Shown here piece by piece: positions 54,141 to 62,674 of a stretch of 64,000 bases of DNA. A program made the position numbers and the translations under genes. The number at the start of each line of letters is the position of its first letter. Position 1 is the stretch's first letter. Below the pieces are notes generated by a model. That model saw only the letters and a program-made list of their open reading frames with translations, was not told where the DNA came from and ran no database searches. The DNA lies in contig NZ_QQTY01000001.1 of assembly GCF_003670115.1 (NCBI RefSeq), forward strand, positions 124,001 to 188,000, given 5' to 3'. The DNA is from Natronorubrum halophilum. Its GTDB lineage: Archaea; Halobacteriota; Halobacteria; Halobacteriales; Natrialbaceae.

Positions 54141-54512
54141 CTACTCGAGGAGGACGGCGTTGACCTGGCCGGTCTGGCCGGGTCGGGACATGACGCGTGC
54201 CTGTCCCTCCGAGGTCTCGATGATAGCGCCCTTCGTGATGATGTTTCGGCGGACGTAGTTCGGGTTCGCGTCGTTCTCGATGACATCCTCGATGTCGGCG
54301 GAGATCGTCTCGTCGCCCTTGTTGACGCTCACGACGTTCGTCGACAGCGCGCGCGTCTTCGTTTCGTTCCCGCGGGCGTCGACGGTCCGGAATCGGGGCT
54401 CGCCGACCTGCGTTTCCGTGGGCAGTCGGCCGAGTTCGTCCTTTCGGCGCTTTCGGACGTTCTTCAGTCGACCACCGGTTCGCTTGCGTGTAGAGCCTCC
54501 CTGGTCTTGCAT
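54141..54512 (-). CDS. rps8e: 30S ribosomal protein S8e
   Basis: A 123-residue S8e. The basic N-terminus (MQDQGGSTRKRTGGRL), the VSVNKGDETISADIEDVIENDANPNYVRRNIITKGAIIET core and the C-terminal SRPGQTGQVNAVLLE are characteristic. Start ATG 54512 with a TATA-like GTATACG about 27 bp upstream, so leaderless. Its 5' region is divergent from the helicase gene. Confidence 0.96.
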   Translation of the reverse strand: MQDQGGSTRKRTGGRLKNVRKRRKDELGRLPTETQVGEPRFRTVDARGNETKTRALSTNVVSVNKGDETISADIEDVIENDANPNYVRRNIITKGAIIETSEGQARVMSRPGQTGQVNAVLLE

Positions 54513-54737
54513 ACTCGACTCAATTGCTGGCGTATACTTGAATGCACTGCTACGACCTTTGGATCGAGTAGCGGGCCGTTGGTACCGCTTCGGCCGGTTC
54601 TCGCCACCAGATACGTCTCTCCGACGGAACACTCGAGCGAGCGGTGACGGCCACGGCCGTTCGAGACTCGGGCGAGGTGGTTCACTTTCACTCCGATGGC
54701 CCAACCCTCTTACACGCTGGCCGCGCAGAGCACACTA

Positions 54738-57605
54738 ATGGACGGGAACGACGGTCTCGAGTTGCCGCTTACTGACGACTCCCTGCCCTTCGACCCGGAG
54801 TCCGTCACCATCGAGGACCGAGACGTCTTCGACCTCCTCGAGCCAGCGGTGCAGGAGTGGTGGCTCGAGGAATTCGGTGAGTTCGTCCCGGAGAACGACG
54901 GCTTTTTTACGCCGCCGCAGGTCGACGCGATTCCGAATATTCACGAGGGGAGAAATACGCTGATCTGTGCGCCGACGGGCAGCGGAAAGACGCTCGCCTC
55001 CTTCTGTGCGATCATCAACGAACTCTACAGGCGGGACCACAGTGCCGACGGTACCGGCGACACCGAACCCCAGCCGTCCGCACAATCCGGCGCGGCGCTC
55101 GAGAACTCCGTCTACTGCCTCTACGTCTCGCCGCTCAAGTCGCTCGCGAACGACATCCACCGCAACCTCGAGGTGCCGCTCGAGGGGATCGAGTCGATCG
55201 TCGAGCGACGAACCGGCGACGAGTCGATGGGCGAGATCCGTCACGCGATCCGCCACGGCGACACCTCCTCGCACGACCGCCAGAAGATGCTCGAGACGAC
55301 GCCGCACATTCTCAATACGACACCCGAAACGCTCGCGATCCTGCTCAACTCACCCAAGTTCCGCGAGAAGCTTCGCACCGTGGAGTACGTCATCGTCGAC
55401 GAGATCCACTCCCTGGCGGAAGGTAAGCGAGGAACGCACCTCTCGGTGAGCCTCGAGCGACTGGAGGCGATGGTCGATCACGACATCACCCGAATCGGCT
55501 GTTCGGCGACGATCGAACCTCTCTCGGACGTAGCGGGGTTCCTGGTCGGGCAGGAAGAACCCGGCGGCGAACGCAGCGAGGCGCCACGCGCCTCGGAAGA
55601 GCGAGCGGGGACCGAAGCGACCCGCGAGCCCCGCCCGTACGACATCGTCGACGCTCGCTTCGCCCGCGAGTTCGACATGCAACTCGAATGTCCGACCGAC
55701 GACCTGATCAACACGTCTCGAGAGGTCGTCCAGGATCGGTTCTACCGGATGCTCCACGAGCACATTCAGGACCACACGAACACGCTCGTCTTTACGAACA
55801 CTCGATCGGGTGCCGAGCGGGTGCTGCACAACCTCCGCGAGAATTTCGACGCCTACGACGAGGACAACTCGGGCTGTCACCACGGGAGCCTCTCGAAGGA
55901 AGTTCGCCAGCGGACCGAACAGCGGCTGAAGGACGGCGACCTCGACGTCGTCACCTCCTCGACGAGCCTCGAACTCGGAATCGACATGCCCCACGTCGAT
56001 CTCGTGGTGCAAGTCGGCTCGCCCAAGTCCGTCGCCGCCTTGCTCCAGCGCGTCGGCCGCGCGGGCCACCGCGTCGGCCAGACCGTGACCGGGCGGGTGA
56101 TCGCCCTGGACCGGGACGAACTGCTCGAGTGTGCGGTCATGCTCAAAAAGGCCGAGGAGGGCTTCGTCGACTCGGTATCGATCCCCGAAAACGCCCAGGA
56201 CGTCGCCGCCCAGCACGTCTACGGAATGGCCATCGCCGAGATTCGTCCGGAGTCCGAGTTGAAGGATATTCTCCGTCGGGCGTACCCCTACCGGAACTAC
56301 ACCGAAGACGAGTACGAGTCGCTCATGCGGTATCTCACCGCCGAGTACGCCGGACTCGAGGATCGGAACGTCTACGCGAAGGTCTGGCGCGACGAGAACG
56401 ACCCGCCCGACGGCGAGCACCACTACGAGGAGTACCCCGTCGGCGAGACGCTGATCGGCAAACGGGGCCGCCTCGCCCGCGTTATCTACATGACCAACAT
56501 CGGGACGATTCCGGACTCGTTTACCTGCGACGTGTCGACGCGCGGGGGCGACGAGTGGGTCGGTCAACTGGACGAGAGCTACCTCGACACCCTGGAGAAA
56601 GGCGACGTCTTCGTCCTCGGCGGCGACCACTTCGAGTACCGCTACCGACGCGGCTCGAAGGTCTACGTCGATCGCACGAGCGCGCGCCCGACCGTCCCCT
56701 CGTGGTACTCCGAACGGCTGCCGCTGTCGTACGATCTGGGCCGCGAGATCCTCGACTTTCAGGGCGAACTCCTCGCCCATTTCGAGGCGGGCGGCTCCCC
56801 GCGAGTCCGCGCGTGGCTGCGCGAGTTCTCCCTCGACGACGACAGCGTGCGAGCGATCGCCCGACTCTTCGAACACCAGTTCCGCTACGCCGGCCGTGAA
56901 AGCGTGAGCACCGACGGCCAGCTCGCCATCGAGGTCGTGCGCGACCGCGACGAGTACGAACGCCACTACTACGTCCACTCGATGTACGGCCGAAAGGTCA
57001 ACGACGGACTCTCGCGGCTGTTCGCCTACCGCTGTGCACAGGAGGCGACCGCCAATGTCCGCGTCGCCGTCGCCGACAACGGCTTCGTGCTCTCGATGCC
57101 GCTCAATCGAAAGGTCGACATCGAGGGCGTCATCGACGACCTCGAGCCCGAGCAGGTGCGCGAGGACCTTCGGGCGGCGCTATCGGGAACCGACCTCCTG
57201 CAGCGCTACTTCCGGATCAACGCGACCCGCTCGCTGATGATCCTCAAACGCTACAAGGGCTACGAGAAATCCGCCAGCGAACAGCAGGTCTCGAGCGAGA
57301 TGCTGCTCGGCTTCGCCGAAGACCTCGAGGAGTTCGCGGTCATCGAGGAGACCTACCGCGAGATCTTAGAGGACAAACTCAACGTCGAGAAAATCGAGGC
57401 GATCGTCGGCACGATCGCGGACGGAGAACTCGCCGTCGAACGGCAACTACACGATTCGCCGACGCCGCGAGCCTTCGGTCTGGCGACCCTCTCCGCCAGC
57501 GACGTCGTCCTCGCGGAAGACGAGAGCGCGGCGCTGCAGGCGTTTCACGAGCACGTCCTCAACGAGATCGGCGAGGAGTCGCTGCAAGGGCTCTCCTCGG
57601 AGTGA
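54738..57605 (+). CDS. Lhr-like DEAD/DEAH-box ATP-dependent helicase
   Basis: A 955-residue SF2 helicase. Walker A CAPTGSGKTLA, motif II VDEIHSL (DEIH), GCSATIEPL (motif III), TNTRSGAERV, SSTSLELGIDMPHVDLVVQ and QRVGRAGHRVG (motif VI) define the two RecA domains; the C-terminal 400 residues form the winged-helix and beta-sheet region of Lhr proteins. They unwind DNA-DNA or RNA-DNA in repair. Start is ATG 54738 (MDGNDGLELP), with ATG 54696 as an alternative that adds 14 residues. Confidence 0.92.
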   Translation: MDGNDGLELPLTDDSLPFDPESVTIEDRDVFDLLEPAVQEWWLEEFGEFVPENDGFFTPPQVDAIPNIHEGRNTLICAPTGSGKTLASFCAIINELYRRDHSADGTGDTEPQPSAQSGAALENSVYCLYVSPLKSLANDIHRNLEVPLEGIESIVERRTGDESMGEIRHAIRHGDTSSHDRQKMLETTPHILNTTPETLAILLNSPKFREKLRTVEYVIVDEIHSLAEGKRGTHLSVSLERLEAMVDHDITRIGCSATIEPLSDVAGFLVGQEEPGGERSEAPRASEERAGTEATREPRPYDIVDARFAREFDMQLECPTDDLINTSREVVQDRFYRMLHEHIQDHTNTLVFTNTRSGAERVLHNLRENFDAYDEDNSGCHHGSLSKEVRQRTEQRLKDGDLDVVTSSTSLELGIDMPHVDLVVQVGSPKSVAALLQRVGRAGHRVGQTVTGRVIALDRDELLECAVMLKKAEEGFVDSVSIPENAQDVAAQHVYGMAIAEIRPESELKDILRRAYPYRNYTEDEYESLMRYLTAEYAGLEDRNVYAKVWRDENDPPDGEHHYEEYPVGETLIGKRGRLARVIYMTNIGTIPDSFTCDVSTRGGDEWVGQLDESYLDTLEKGDVFVLGGDHFEYRYRRGSKVYVDRTSARPTVPSWYSERLPLSYDLGREILDFQGELLAHFEAGGSPRVRAWLREFSLDDDSVRAIARLFEHQFRYAGRESVSTDGQLAIEVVRDRDEYERHYYVHSMYGRKVNDGLSRLFAYRCAQEATANVRVAVADNGFVLSMPLNRKVDIEGVIDDLEPEQVREDLRAALSGTDLLQRYFRINATRSLMILKRYKGYEKSASEQQVSSEMLLGFAEDLEEFAVIEETYREILEDKLNVEKIEAIVGTIADGELAVERQLHDSPTPRAFGLATLSASDVVLAEDESAALQAFHEHVLNEIGEESLQGLSSE

Positions 57606-58148
57606 GTTGGCGATCGACGGTCGACGATGGAGTCGGAGTCGCGTGTACGCTCGAGCAGTCTCGACGCGGTCGTGGGGCCATCTCCGCGAACGGTCGCCCA
57701 GTTGTGCCTCACACACGAACACAACCACTACACTCTGGCGATAATGTATAGATTCATATATAGACCGTTATAATATGTTTGCCAACGATAATTTTTCGCT
57801 GGTAACGGAGTGCTGTGCAGATGTTTGGCCACTCATACCCAATTACACCAGATAATTACTCTCACACCGGTCGATCCGAGATTCTCGGATCGATTTCGAC
57901 TGTTGAACCCACATACTGACATTCATACGACTCTAATCGCCAGATTCACCTTCACAGATTTTCGTAGGACGTTCCCGGATGGTTTAGTCCGGGTCCTGCT
58001 ATTTTAGCAACCATGTATCTTTTCCGATGATTCTATCGAGCATGGCCCGACCAGTTTCATCCTCGCGCCGAACGGTACCCACTCGAGCCGTGTAGCGACG
58101 TTGCCGGTCGGAAGAACATACATATACTGTCACCCCATCGCACATCGT
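57606..58148. other. 543-bp AT-rich intergenic region with a 23-bp palindrome
   Basis: No gene supported. About 57730-57860 is very AT-rich. A perfect palindrome lies at 57871-57893. A CATACATATACTG box about 25 bp before 58149 serves the amidohydrolase. Confidence 0.55.
57871..57893. promoter_or_regulatory. Perfect 23-bp palindrome (11-bp arms, 1-bp centre)
   Basis: TCGATCCGAGA, T, TCTCGGATCGA. It lies 266 bp after the helicase stop and 255 bp before the amidohydrolase start. It could be an operator or a strong RNA hairpin; no T-run follows directly, which speaks against a simple terminator. Confidence 0.5.
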
Positions 58149-59018
58149 ATGGGTTTGCCCACAGTGCTCGACGAGTCGCGCGCAATCGACACGCACGCTC
58201 ACCAGCCGACGAGCGAGTTTCTCCACGATGCGGGCGGACAGATGATGAAAGACGCGGCCGATCGGTTCGGTGCCGACCTCGAGACGGATACGTACGAGAA
58301 CATGATCGAGGAGTATCGGGACGCCGGCGTCGGTCGCGCCGTCTTGCTCGGGTGGGATGCGGAAACGAACACGGGAAATCCGCCCGTTCCGAACGACTAC
58401 GTCGCCGAGGTTCGCGACGAGTACGCCGACTTCTTCGTCGGCTTCGGCTCCGTCGATCCGCTCAAAGACGACTGCGTCGAGGAGGCGGTCCGCTGCGTCG
58501 AGGGTCTGGACCTCTCCGGATTCAAGTTCCAGCAGATCGCCCAGGGGTTCGATCCGTCCGATCCCGAACACGAGGACCTCTGGGCGACGATCGAAGACCT
58601 CGGGGTCCCCGTCGTCTTCCACGGCGGAAACTCCACCCTGGGTGCGTGTTCGCCGGGTGGACGCGGATTGAAAATCAAGTACGGGAATCCGATGCTGATC
58701 GACGACGTTGCGGCCGACCACCCCGACCTACAGATTCTCATCGCCCATCCCGCCTACCCCTGGGAGAAAGAACAGCTCGCGATCTGCCAGCAGAAGGGCA
58801 ACGTCTACATGGACCTCTCCGGGTGGATGCCGAGGTACATCGACGATCAGGTGCTCCACTACGCGAAATCTCTGCTCTCGGACAAGGTCATGTTCGGGAC
58901 CGACTACCCGATGCTCGAGCCGGAGCCGTGGCTCGAGCAGTTCGCCGAACTCGACTTCGACGAATCGGTCCAGCGCAAGATCCTCTGGGAGAACGCCGAG
59001 GAGTTCCTCGGATTGTAA
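58149..59018 (+). CDS. Amidohydrolase family protein (Amidohydro_2)
   Basis: A 289-residue TIM-barrel metal hydrolase or decarboxylase. DTHAH carries the HxH ligands, VVFHGGNS and ILIAHPAYPW the further histidines, VMFGTDYPM the Asp. The family includes aminocarboxymuconate-semialdehyde and resorcylate decarboxylases as well as lactonases. The ATG at 58149 follows a CATATACTG box by about 25 bp. It is the leftmost gene of the right-hand island; a role in breaking down a ring or lactone compound is inferred. Confidence 0.88.
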   Translation: MGLPTVLDESRAIDTHAHQPTSEFLHDAGGQMMKDAADRFGADLETDTYENMIEEYRDAGVGRAVLLGWDAETNTGNPPVPNDYVAEVRDEYADFFVGFGSVDPLKDDCVEEAVRCVEGLDLSGFKFQQIAQGFDPSDPEHEDLWATIEDLGVPVVFHGGNSTLGACSPGGRGLKIKYGNPMLIDDVAADHPDLQILIAHPAYPWEKEQLAICQQKGNVYMDLSGWMPRYIDDQVLHYAKSLLSDKVMFGTDYPMLEPEPWLEQFAELDFDESVQRKILWENAEEFLGL

Positions 59019-59457
59019 CCCTCGTCGACCGCCCGGATCCGATCGAACGGACGCCTGTACGCCTGTGTTCAAACTATGGGAACAGCAATTGATCGTGTAC
59101 GCGACACGGCCTCGTCGGAGTCTGTACCGATTGTTCCGAGGATTCTCCGGTAGCGCGAACGGGATTACAACCATACGGCTGTAATTATCTTCTCGACCGA
59201 ACACCACCTGTTCCACGCCGATCGCACACCATGTACAGGTGACTCGAGGGAGGAACCGTCCCGCTCGCGCCGAATGTCCGGCGCTCGAGCGGGGAGTTCG
59301 GCTGTGACGACGGGGAATTACGGCACCGTTCGAGTAGCTCGAACAGCCTGACGGCGTGATCAGCAGTCACGAGATCATCACAGTTGACAACGCCCGTTCT
59401 CCGGAGAGTACACGGGTATGACGAACGCGGACCGAGCGCCTCGAGGTCGCGCCCGGG
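59019..59457. other. 439-bp region between convergent genes with a palindrome
   Basis: No gene supported. It lies between the 3' ends of the amidohydrolase and IclR genes but holds a 22-bp near-perfect palindrome at 59164-59185, an odd place for an operator. The rest shows nothing recognisable. Confidence 0.5.
59164..59185. promoter_or_regulatory. 22-bp near-perfect palindrome, second copy of the 4810-4831 site
   Basis: ATTACA at 59164-59169 and TGTAAT at 59180-59185; nine of eleven base pairs are symmetric. Read on the minus strand it agrees with 4810-4831 at 18 of 22 positions: ATTACA, two variable bases, CGTATG, two variable bases, TGTAAT. Confidence 0.55.
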
Positions 59458-60225
59458 TTAGGAGTGAGCGAGGTTGATCTCCACTTCGTTCGTCGCACCG
59501 AGCAGGAGATCGGGGAGTTCGTCGGTCAGCAACTCGCCGCGCAGCCGATTCGCCGGGCCGGCGACACTGATCGCCCCGATCGCGGTGCCCGACTCGTCTC
59601 TGATCGGCGCGCCGACGGCGTGGACGCCGGTAACCGATTCCTCGTGGTTGAACGCGTATCCCCGATCGCGGATCGTCTCGAGGTGGTCGCGGAGTTCGTC
59701 GCGATCGGTGATCGTCCGTTCGGTCTGTGCGGTCAGCCCGGAGTCGTCCAGAATCGTCTCGATCCGTTCGTCGGGGAGGTGCGCGAGAATCGCCTTGCCC
59801 GCGGCGAACTGGTGGAGGTGCGTCCGCTGACCGATCCGGGCGTGGGTTTTCACGGAGTGTCGTCCTTCGGCACCGTAGACGTGGACGCCGATTCCCTGCT
59901 CTTCGATCACGCACCAGACCTTCTCGTCGGTTTCGGCGGCGAGTTCGTCCACTTTCGGTCTGGCGACGTCCAGCAGCCGATGGCGATTGCGTACGTGAAT
60001 CCCGTAATCCAGGAACCACATGCTGATGCGGTAGGTGTCCCCCTCTCGAACGAGCAGTCCCCGCGACTCGAGGGTCTTCACGTGGCGGTGAACCGTACTC
60101 TTCGCGAGTCCGAGTTCCGCGGCGATCTCGGTAATTCCCGCACCGTCGGCGCGTTTGACGACGTCGACGATGTCGAACGCCGTTTCGACGGTTTCGACCG
60201 GCCTGTGTCGCGAGTCGGCTGTCAT
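59458..60225 (-). CDS. IclR family transcriptional regulator
   Basis: A 255-residue IclR protein: winged helix (about 10-70; ITEIAAELGLAKSTVHRHVKTLESRGL) and effector domain with AAGKAILAHLPDER and GVHAVGAPIRDESG. It is similar in order and motifs to the regulator at 100-861. The start at ATG 60225 is preferred (TATA-like CTTTTTGA about 28 bp upstream) over ATG 60252. It is the local candidate regulator of the right-hand island. Confidence 0.93.
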   Translation of the reverse strand: MTADSRHRPVETVETAFDIVDVVKRADGAGITEIAAELGLAKSTVHRHVKTLESRGLLVREGDTYRISMWFLDYGIHVRNRHRLLDVARPKVDELAAETDEKVWCVIEEQGIGVHVYGAEGRHSVKTHARIGQRTHLHQFAAGKAILAHLPDERIETILDDSGLTAQTERTITDRDELRDHLETIRDRGYAFNHEESVTGVHAVGAPIRDESGTAIGAISVAGPANRLRGELLTDELPDLLLGATNEVEINLAHS

Positions 60226-60341
60226 GTGTTCACACTCGAGAAGCGCCCTCAAAAAGCTGTTCCCGTTACTCGAACGACCGACGGTTTCGTTCGCATCGTT
60301 CGAACCCCGTCAGCGTCGGTGCGCTGTCACGGTCGATCCGG

Positions 60342-60941
60342 CTACGAGGTCTGGGAGTAGGTTTCGACCCACTCCTGTAGCGTGATCCCCATCGTCGCCT
60401 GCGTGATGGCGTTCGACGAGGCGGAGTTCGCGCTCTTGACGAGTTCGGCCTCGAGCGTCCGTTTGGGAACTTCCCCGAGGAAATGCGGGATCGCCCGCTG
60501 GACGGCCAGCGGACAGCCGACCTCGTGGGCGAGCGCGTAGCCGGAGATGGAGTGGGGGATCTCCTCGCTGACGTAGCGCGGGTCGGGGTCGGCGAGCGCG
60601 TCGTCGTCCACGAAGTCGGGGTACTCGTAGCACTTGCCCACGTCGTGGAGGAGGCACGCGGCCGCGATCGTATCGGTGTCCGGGTCGGCACCGTGAAATT
60701 CCCGTTGTTCGCGGGCCGACTCGAGCGCGATGCGGGTGACGCCGCGGACGTGCTCGACGTTCGTGACCTCGTGGATGTTCCAGGCGTAGGGAACGTCCTC
60801 GACGTCCCGCCAGCCGCCGCGTGTTAGTCCGAGGGTCCACGCCTCGACGACGCGGTCGCGCAGGTCGTCGTCCTCGATGCGCTCGAGTTCCGGAAAGGCG
60901 TCGCGGACCTGGCCGTTGAAATCGATATCTGGCTCCGACAT
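60342..60941 (-). CDS. HD-domain phosphohydrolase-like protein
   Basis: A 199-residue HD-domain protein. HEVTNVEHVRGVTRIAL gives the first His, CLLHDVGKCYEYPDF is the HD motif (about 97-110), and HSISGYALAHEVG a further His helix. Characterised relatives include phosphohydrolases and cyanamide hydratase. In operon with the EthD protein (5-bp gap). The substrate is unknown. Confidence 0.85.
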   Translation of the reverse strand: MSEPDIDFNGQVRDAFPELERIEDDDLRDRVVEAWTLGLTRGGWRDVEDVPYAWNIHEVTNVEHVRGVTRIALESAREQREFHGADPDTDTIAAACLLHDVGKCYEYPDFVDDDALADPDPRYVSEEIPHSISGYALAHEVGCPLAVQRAIPHFLGEVPKRTLEAELVKSANSASSNAITQATMGITLQEWVETYSQTS

Positions 60942-60946
60942 GGCGA

Positions 60947-61663
60947 TCAGCGCTCGTCCGTGACGAGGCGTTCCCGGCCGATGAGTCGCGGCCGTTCGTC
61001 GATCGCGAGGAAGTTATCCACGTCCTCGCGGGCCTCCTTCGCCTTGCCCTTCTCGGGATCGTAGTCGCGGGAGCCTTCGCTACCGAGCGCGTCGTACAGC
61101 TTCTCGAGGTCCTCGAAGTACAGTTCGGCGACACCGTCGAACTCCGCGTGTTCGGGGTCGGTCGGCAGGATCGTGTTGTACTTTACGACGCCCTCGATCT
61201 CGCGGGCGATCGGCGTGTGATTGGTCTGCCAGTGGTCGACGAACTCCTCGTGACTCATCCCCTCCTTTCGGACGAGAAACACCGAGTGTTTGTACAGGCC
61301 GTCGGTGTCGCCGTCGACGTCGTCCTTTTGAACGATCTCCTCGCCGATGAATCGGGGTCGCTCCTCGATCGCGAGGAAGTTATCCACGTCCTCGCGGGCC
61401 TCCTTCGCTTTCCCCTTCTCGGGGTCGTAGTCGCGGGAGCCTTCACTACCGAGCGCGTCGTGGAGCGCCTCGAGGTCCTCGAAGTAGAGTTCGGCCAGGC
61501 CGTCGAACTCGGCGTGGTCAGGTTCCGTCGGCAACACCTGCTGGTAGCGAACCACCCCCTCGATCTCGCGGGCGATCGGGGTGTGATTCTCGTGCCAGTA
61601 GTCCACGAACTCGTCGTGGGACAGCCCGTCCTGACGAACCAGTAACGCGACGTGTTTGTACAT
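60947..61663 (-). CDS. Tandem-duplicated EthD-like (dimeric alpha/beta barrel) protein
   Basis: A 238-residue protein of two EthD-type ferredoxin-fold domains, residues 1-121 and 123-238, offset by exactly 122 residues (366 bp). Each starts YKH, has SHEEFVDHW or SHDEFVDYW with NHTPIAREIEGVV, and FDG.AELYFEDLE. Segment ALGSEGSRDYDPEKGKAKEAREDVDNFLAI is the same in both. The domains normally dimerise; here the dimer is fused. Start ATG 61663 follows an ATTTATG box by 28 bp. Confidence 0.87.
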   Translation of the reverse strand: MYKHVALLVRQDGLSHDEFVDYWHENHTPIAREIEGVVRYQQVLPTEPDHAEFDGLAELYFEDLEALHDALGSEGSRDYDPEKGKAKEAREDVDNFLAIEERPRFIGEEIVQKDDVDGDTDGLYKHSVFLVRKEGMSHEEFVDHWQTNHTPIAREIEGVVKYNTILPTDPEHAEFDGVAELYFEDLEKLYDALGSEGSRDYDPEKGKAKEAREDVDNFLAIDERPRLIGRERLVTDER

Positions 61664-61707
61664 CACCGGCGTGTTTTCCGTACAGCGGCATAAATGGTGA
61701 GGCCCGT

Positions 61708-61720
61708 GTGCAGTGTGCAC
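61708..61720. promoter_or_regulatory. Symmetric site GTGCA-3-TGCAC upstream of EthD gene
   Basis: GTGCA (61708-61712), GTG, TGCAC (61716-61720), just upstream of the TATA-like box of the tandem EthD gene. A possible IclR operator by position only. Confidence 0.3.
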
Positions 61721-61764
61721 GATATCGGGAGTCGGATGGGGCACTCGAGTGCGGAATCACCGCC

Positions 61765-62232
61765 TCAGAGCGACTCGCCGCCGACGAACAGCCGGTGGCC
61801 CGCCTCCCGGTGCTCCGCGTAGCCATCGCGGTACTCCATGAGTTGAAACAACGCACCGGTCGGGTTCGACGGCGGGACGAACGCCTCGCTCCAGTGGTCG
61901 AACTCGGCGTAGTCGGCGACCGGGACGTCGTGTTCCTCCAGAACGCCGACCGCTCGCTCGAGGTCGTCGACCTCGAGCGTGACGTGGTGGAGGCCGGGAC
62001 CCTGGCGCTCGAGGTAATCCGTCAGGAACGACTCCGAGCCGGGAGCAGGGGCGATGAGCTCGAGTCGGGAGGCGTCGCCGAGGACGTACGTCGCCCAGGT
62101 AAACTCGCCGTACTCGCTCGCCTCCTGGTGGATCTTCTCGCAGCCGAGGGCGAACAGCAGCGCTTCGGCGTCGTCGATCGATTCGACGGCGATGCCGACG
62201 TGGTCGACGCGCATCGCTGGCAGCTTGGACAT
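61765..62232 (-). CDS. VOC family (glyoxalase/methylmalonyl-CoA epimerase-like) protein
   Basis: A 155-residue protein of two beta-alpha-beta-beta-beta modules. MRVDHVGIAVESIDDA opens with the metal-binding His; GLHHVTLEVDDL carries the second His; TGALFQLMEY ends with the Glu ligand. It most resembles methylmalonyl-CoA epimerase but could be a dioxygenase- or lactoylglutathione-lyase-type isomerase. Start ATG 62232; ATG 62214 is possible. Same strand as the EthD, HD and IclR genes. Confidence 0.85.
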   Translation of the reverse strand: MSKLPAMRVDHVGIAVESIDDAEALLFALGCEKIHQEASEYGEFTWATYVLGDASRLELIAPAPGSESFLTDYLERQGPGLHHVTLEVDDLERAVGVLEEHDVPVADYAEFDHWSEAFVPPSNPTGALFQLMEYRDGYAEHREAGHRLFVGGESL

Positions 62233-62350
62233 ACCGCAGACACTTCGATCCGCGCACATAGCTGTTTGGTACGCGCACACGATTACCGCGACCACTGTGG
62301 ACACACCGCACCGATAGAACAAAGTCGGCGGGTGCCAACAGTGGCGATGT

Positions 62351-62674
62351 ATGATAACACTGGTCGAGTTCCTCGTCCGGGACGACGAGTACAGCCACGA
62401 CGAGTTCGCCGAACGGTGGCAGGGCGACCACGCCGAGATCGCCCGCGACCTGCCCGGCCTGAAACGCTACAGCACGTCGGTTCCGGTAAACCCCGACGAC
62501 GCCGAGTACGACGGCGTGCTCCAACTGAGGTTCGAGGACGGCCGCGCGCTGAACGACGCGTTCGACTCCGGCGTAGGCGAGGAGGTCGTGGCCGACGCGG
62601 CCGAGTTCACCGACCCCGGCGCGGGGCCGCGAATGGTCGTCGAAGAGACGGTTCACCTGGACGCCGACGAATGA
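62351..62674 (+). CDS. EthD-like dimeric alpha/beta barrel protein
   Basis: A 107-residue single EthD domain: MITLVEFLVRDDEYSHDEFAERWQGDHAEIARDLPGL keeps the W..DH pattern of the tandem protein, but the rest is quite different. Divergent from the VOC gene across 118 bp. Its stop overlaps the ATG of the TPP enzyme (ATGA), so the two are likely coupled; it may assist that enzyme. Confidence 0.85.
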   Translation: MITLVEFLVRDDEYSHDEFAERWQGDHAEIARDLPGLKRYSTSVPVNPDDAEYDGVLQLRFEDGRALNDAFDSGVGEEVVADAAEFTDPGAGPRMVVEETVHLDADE

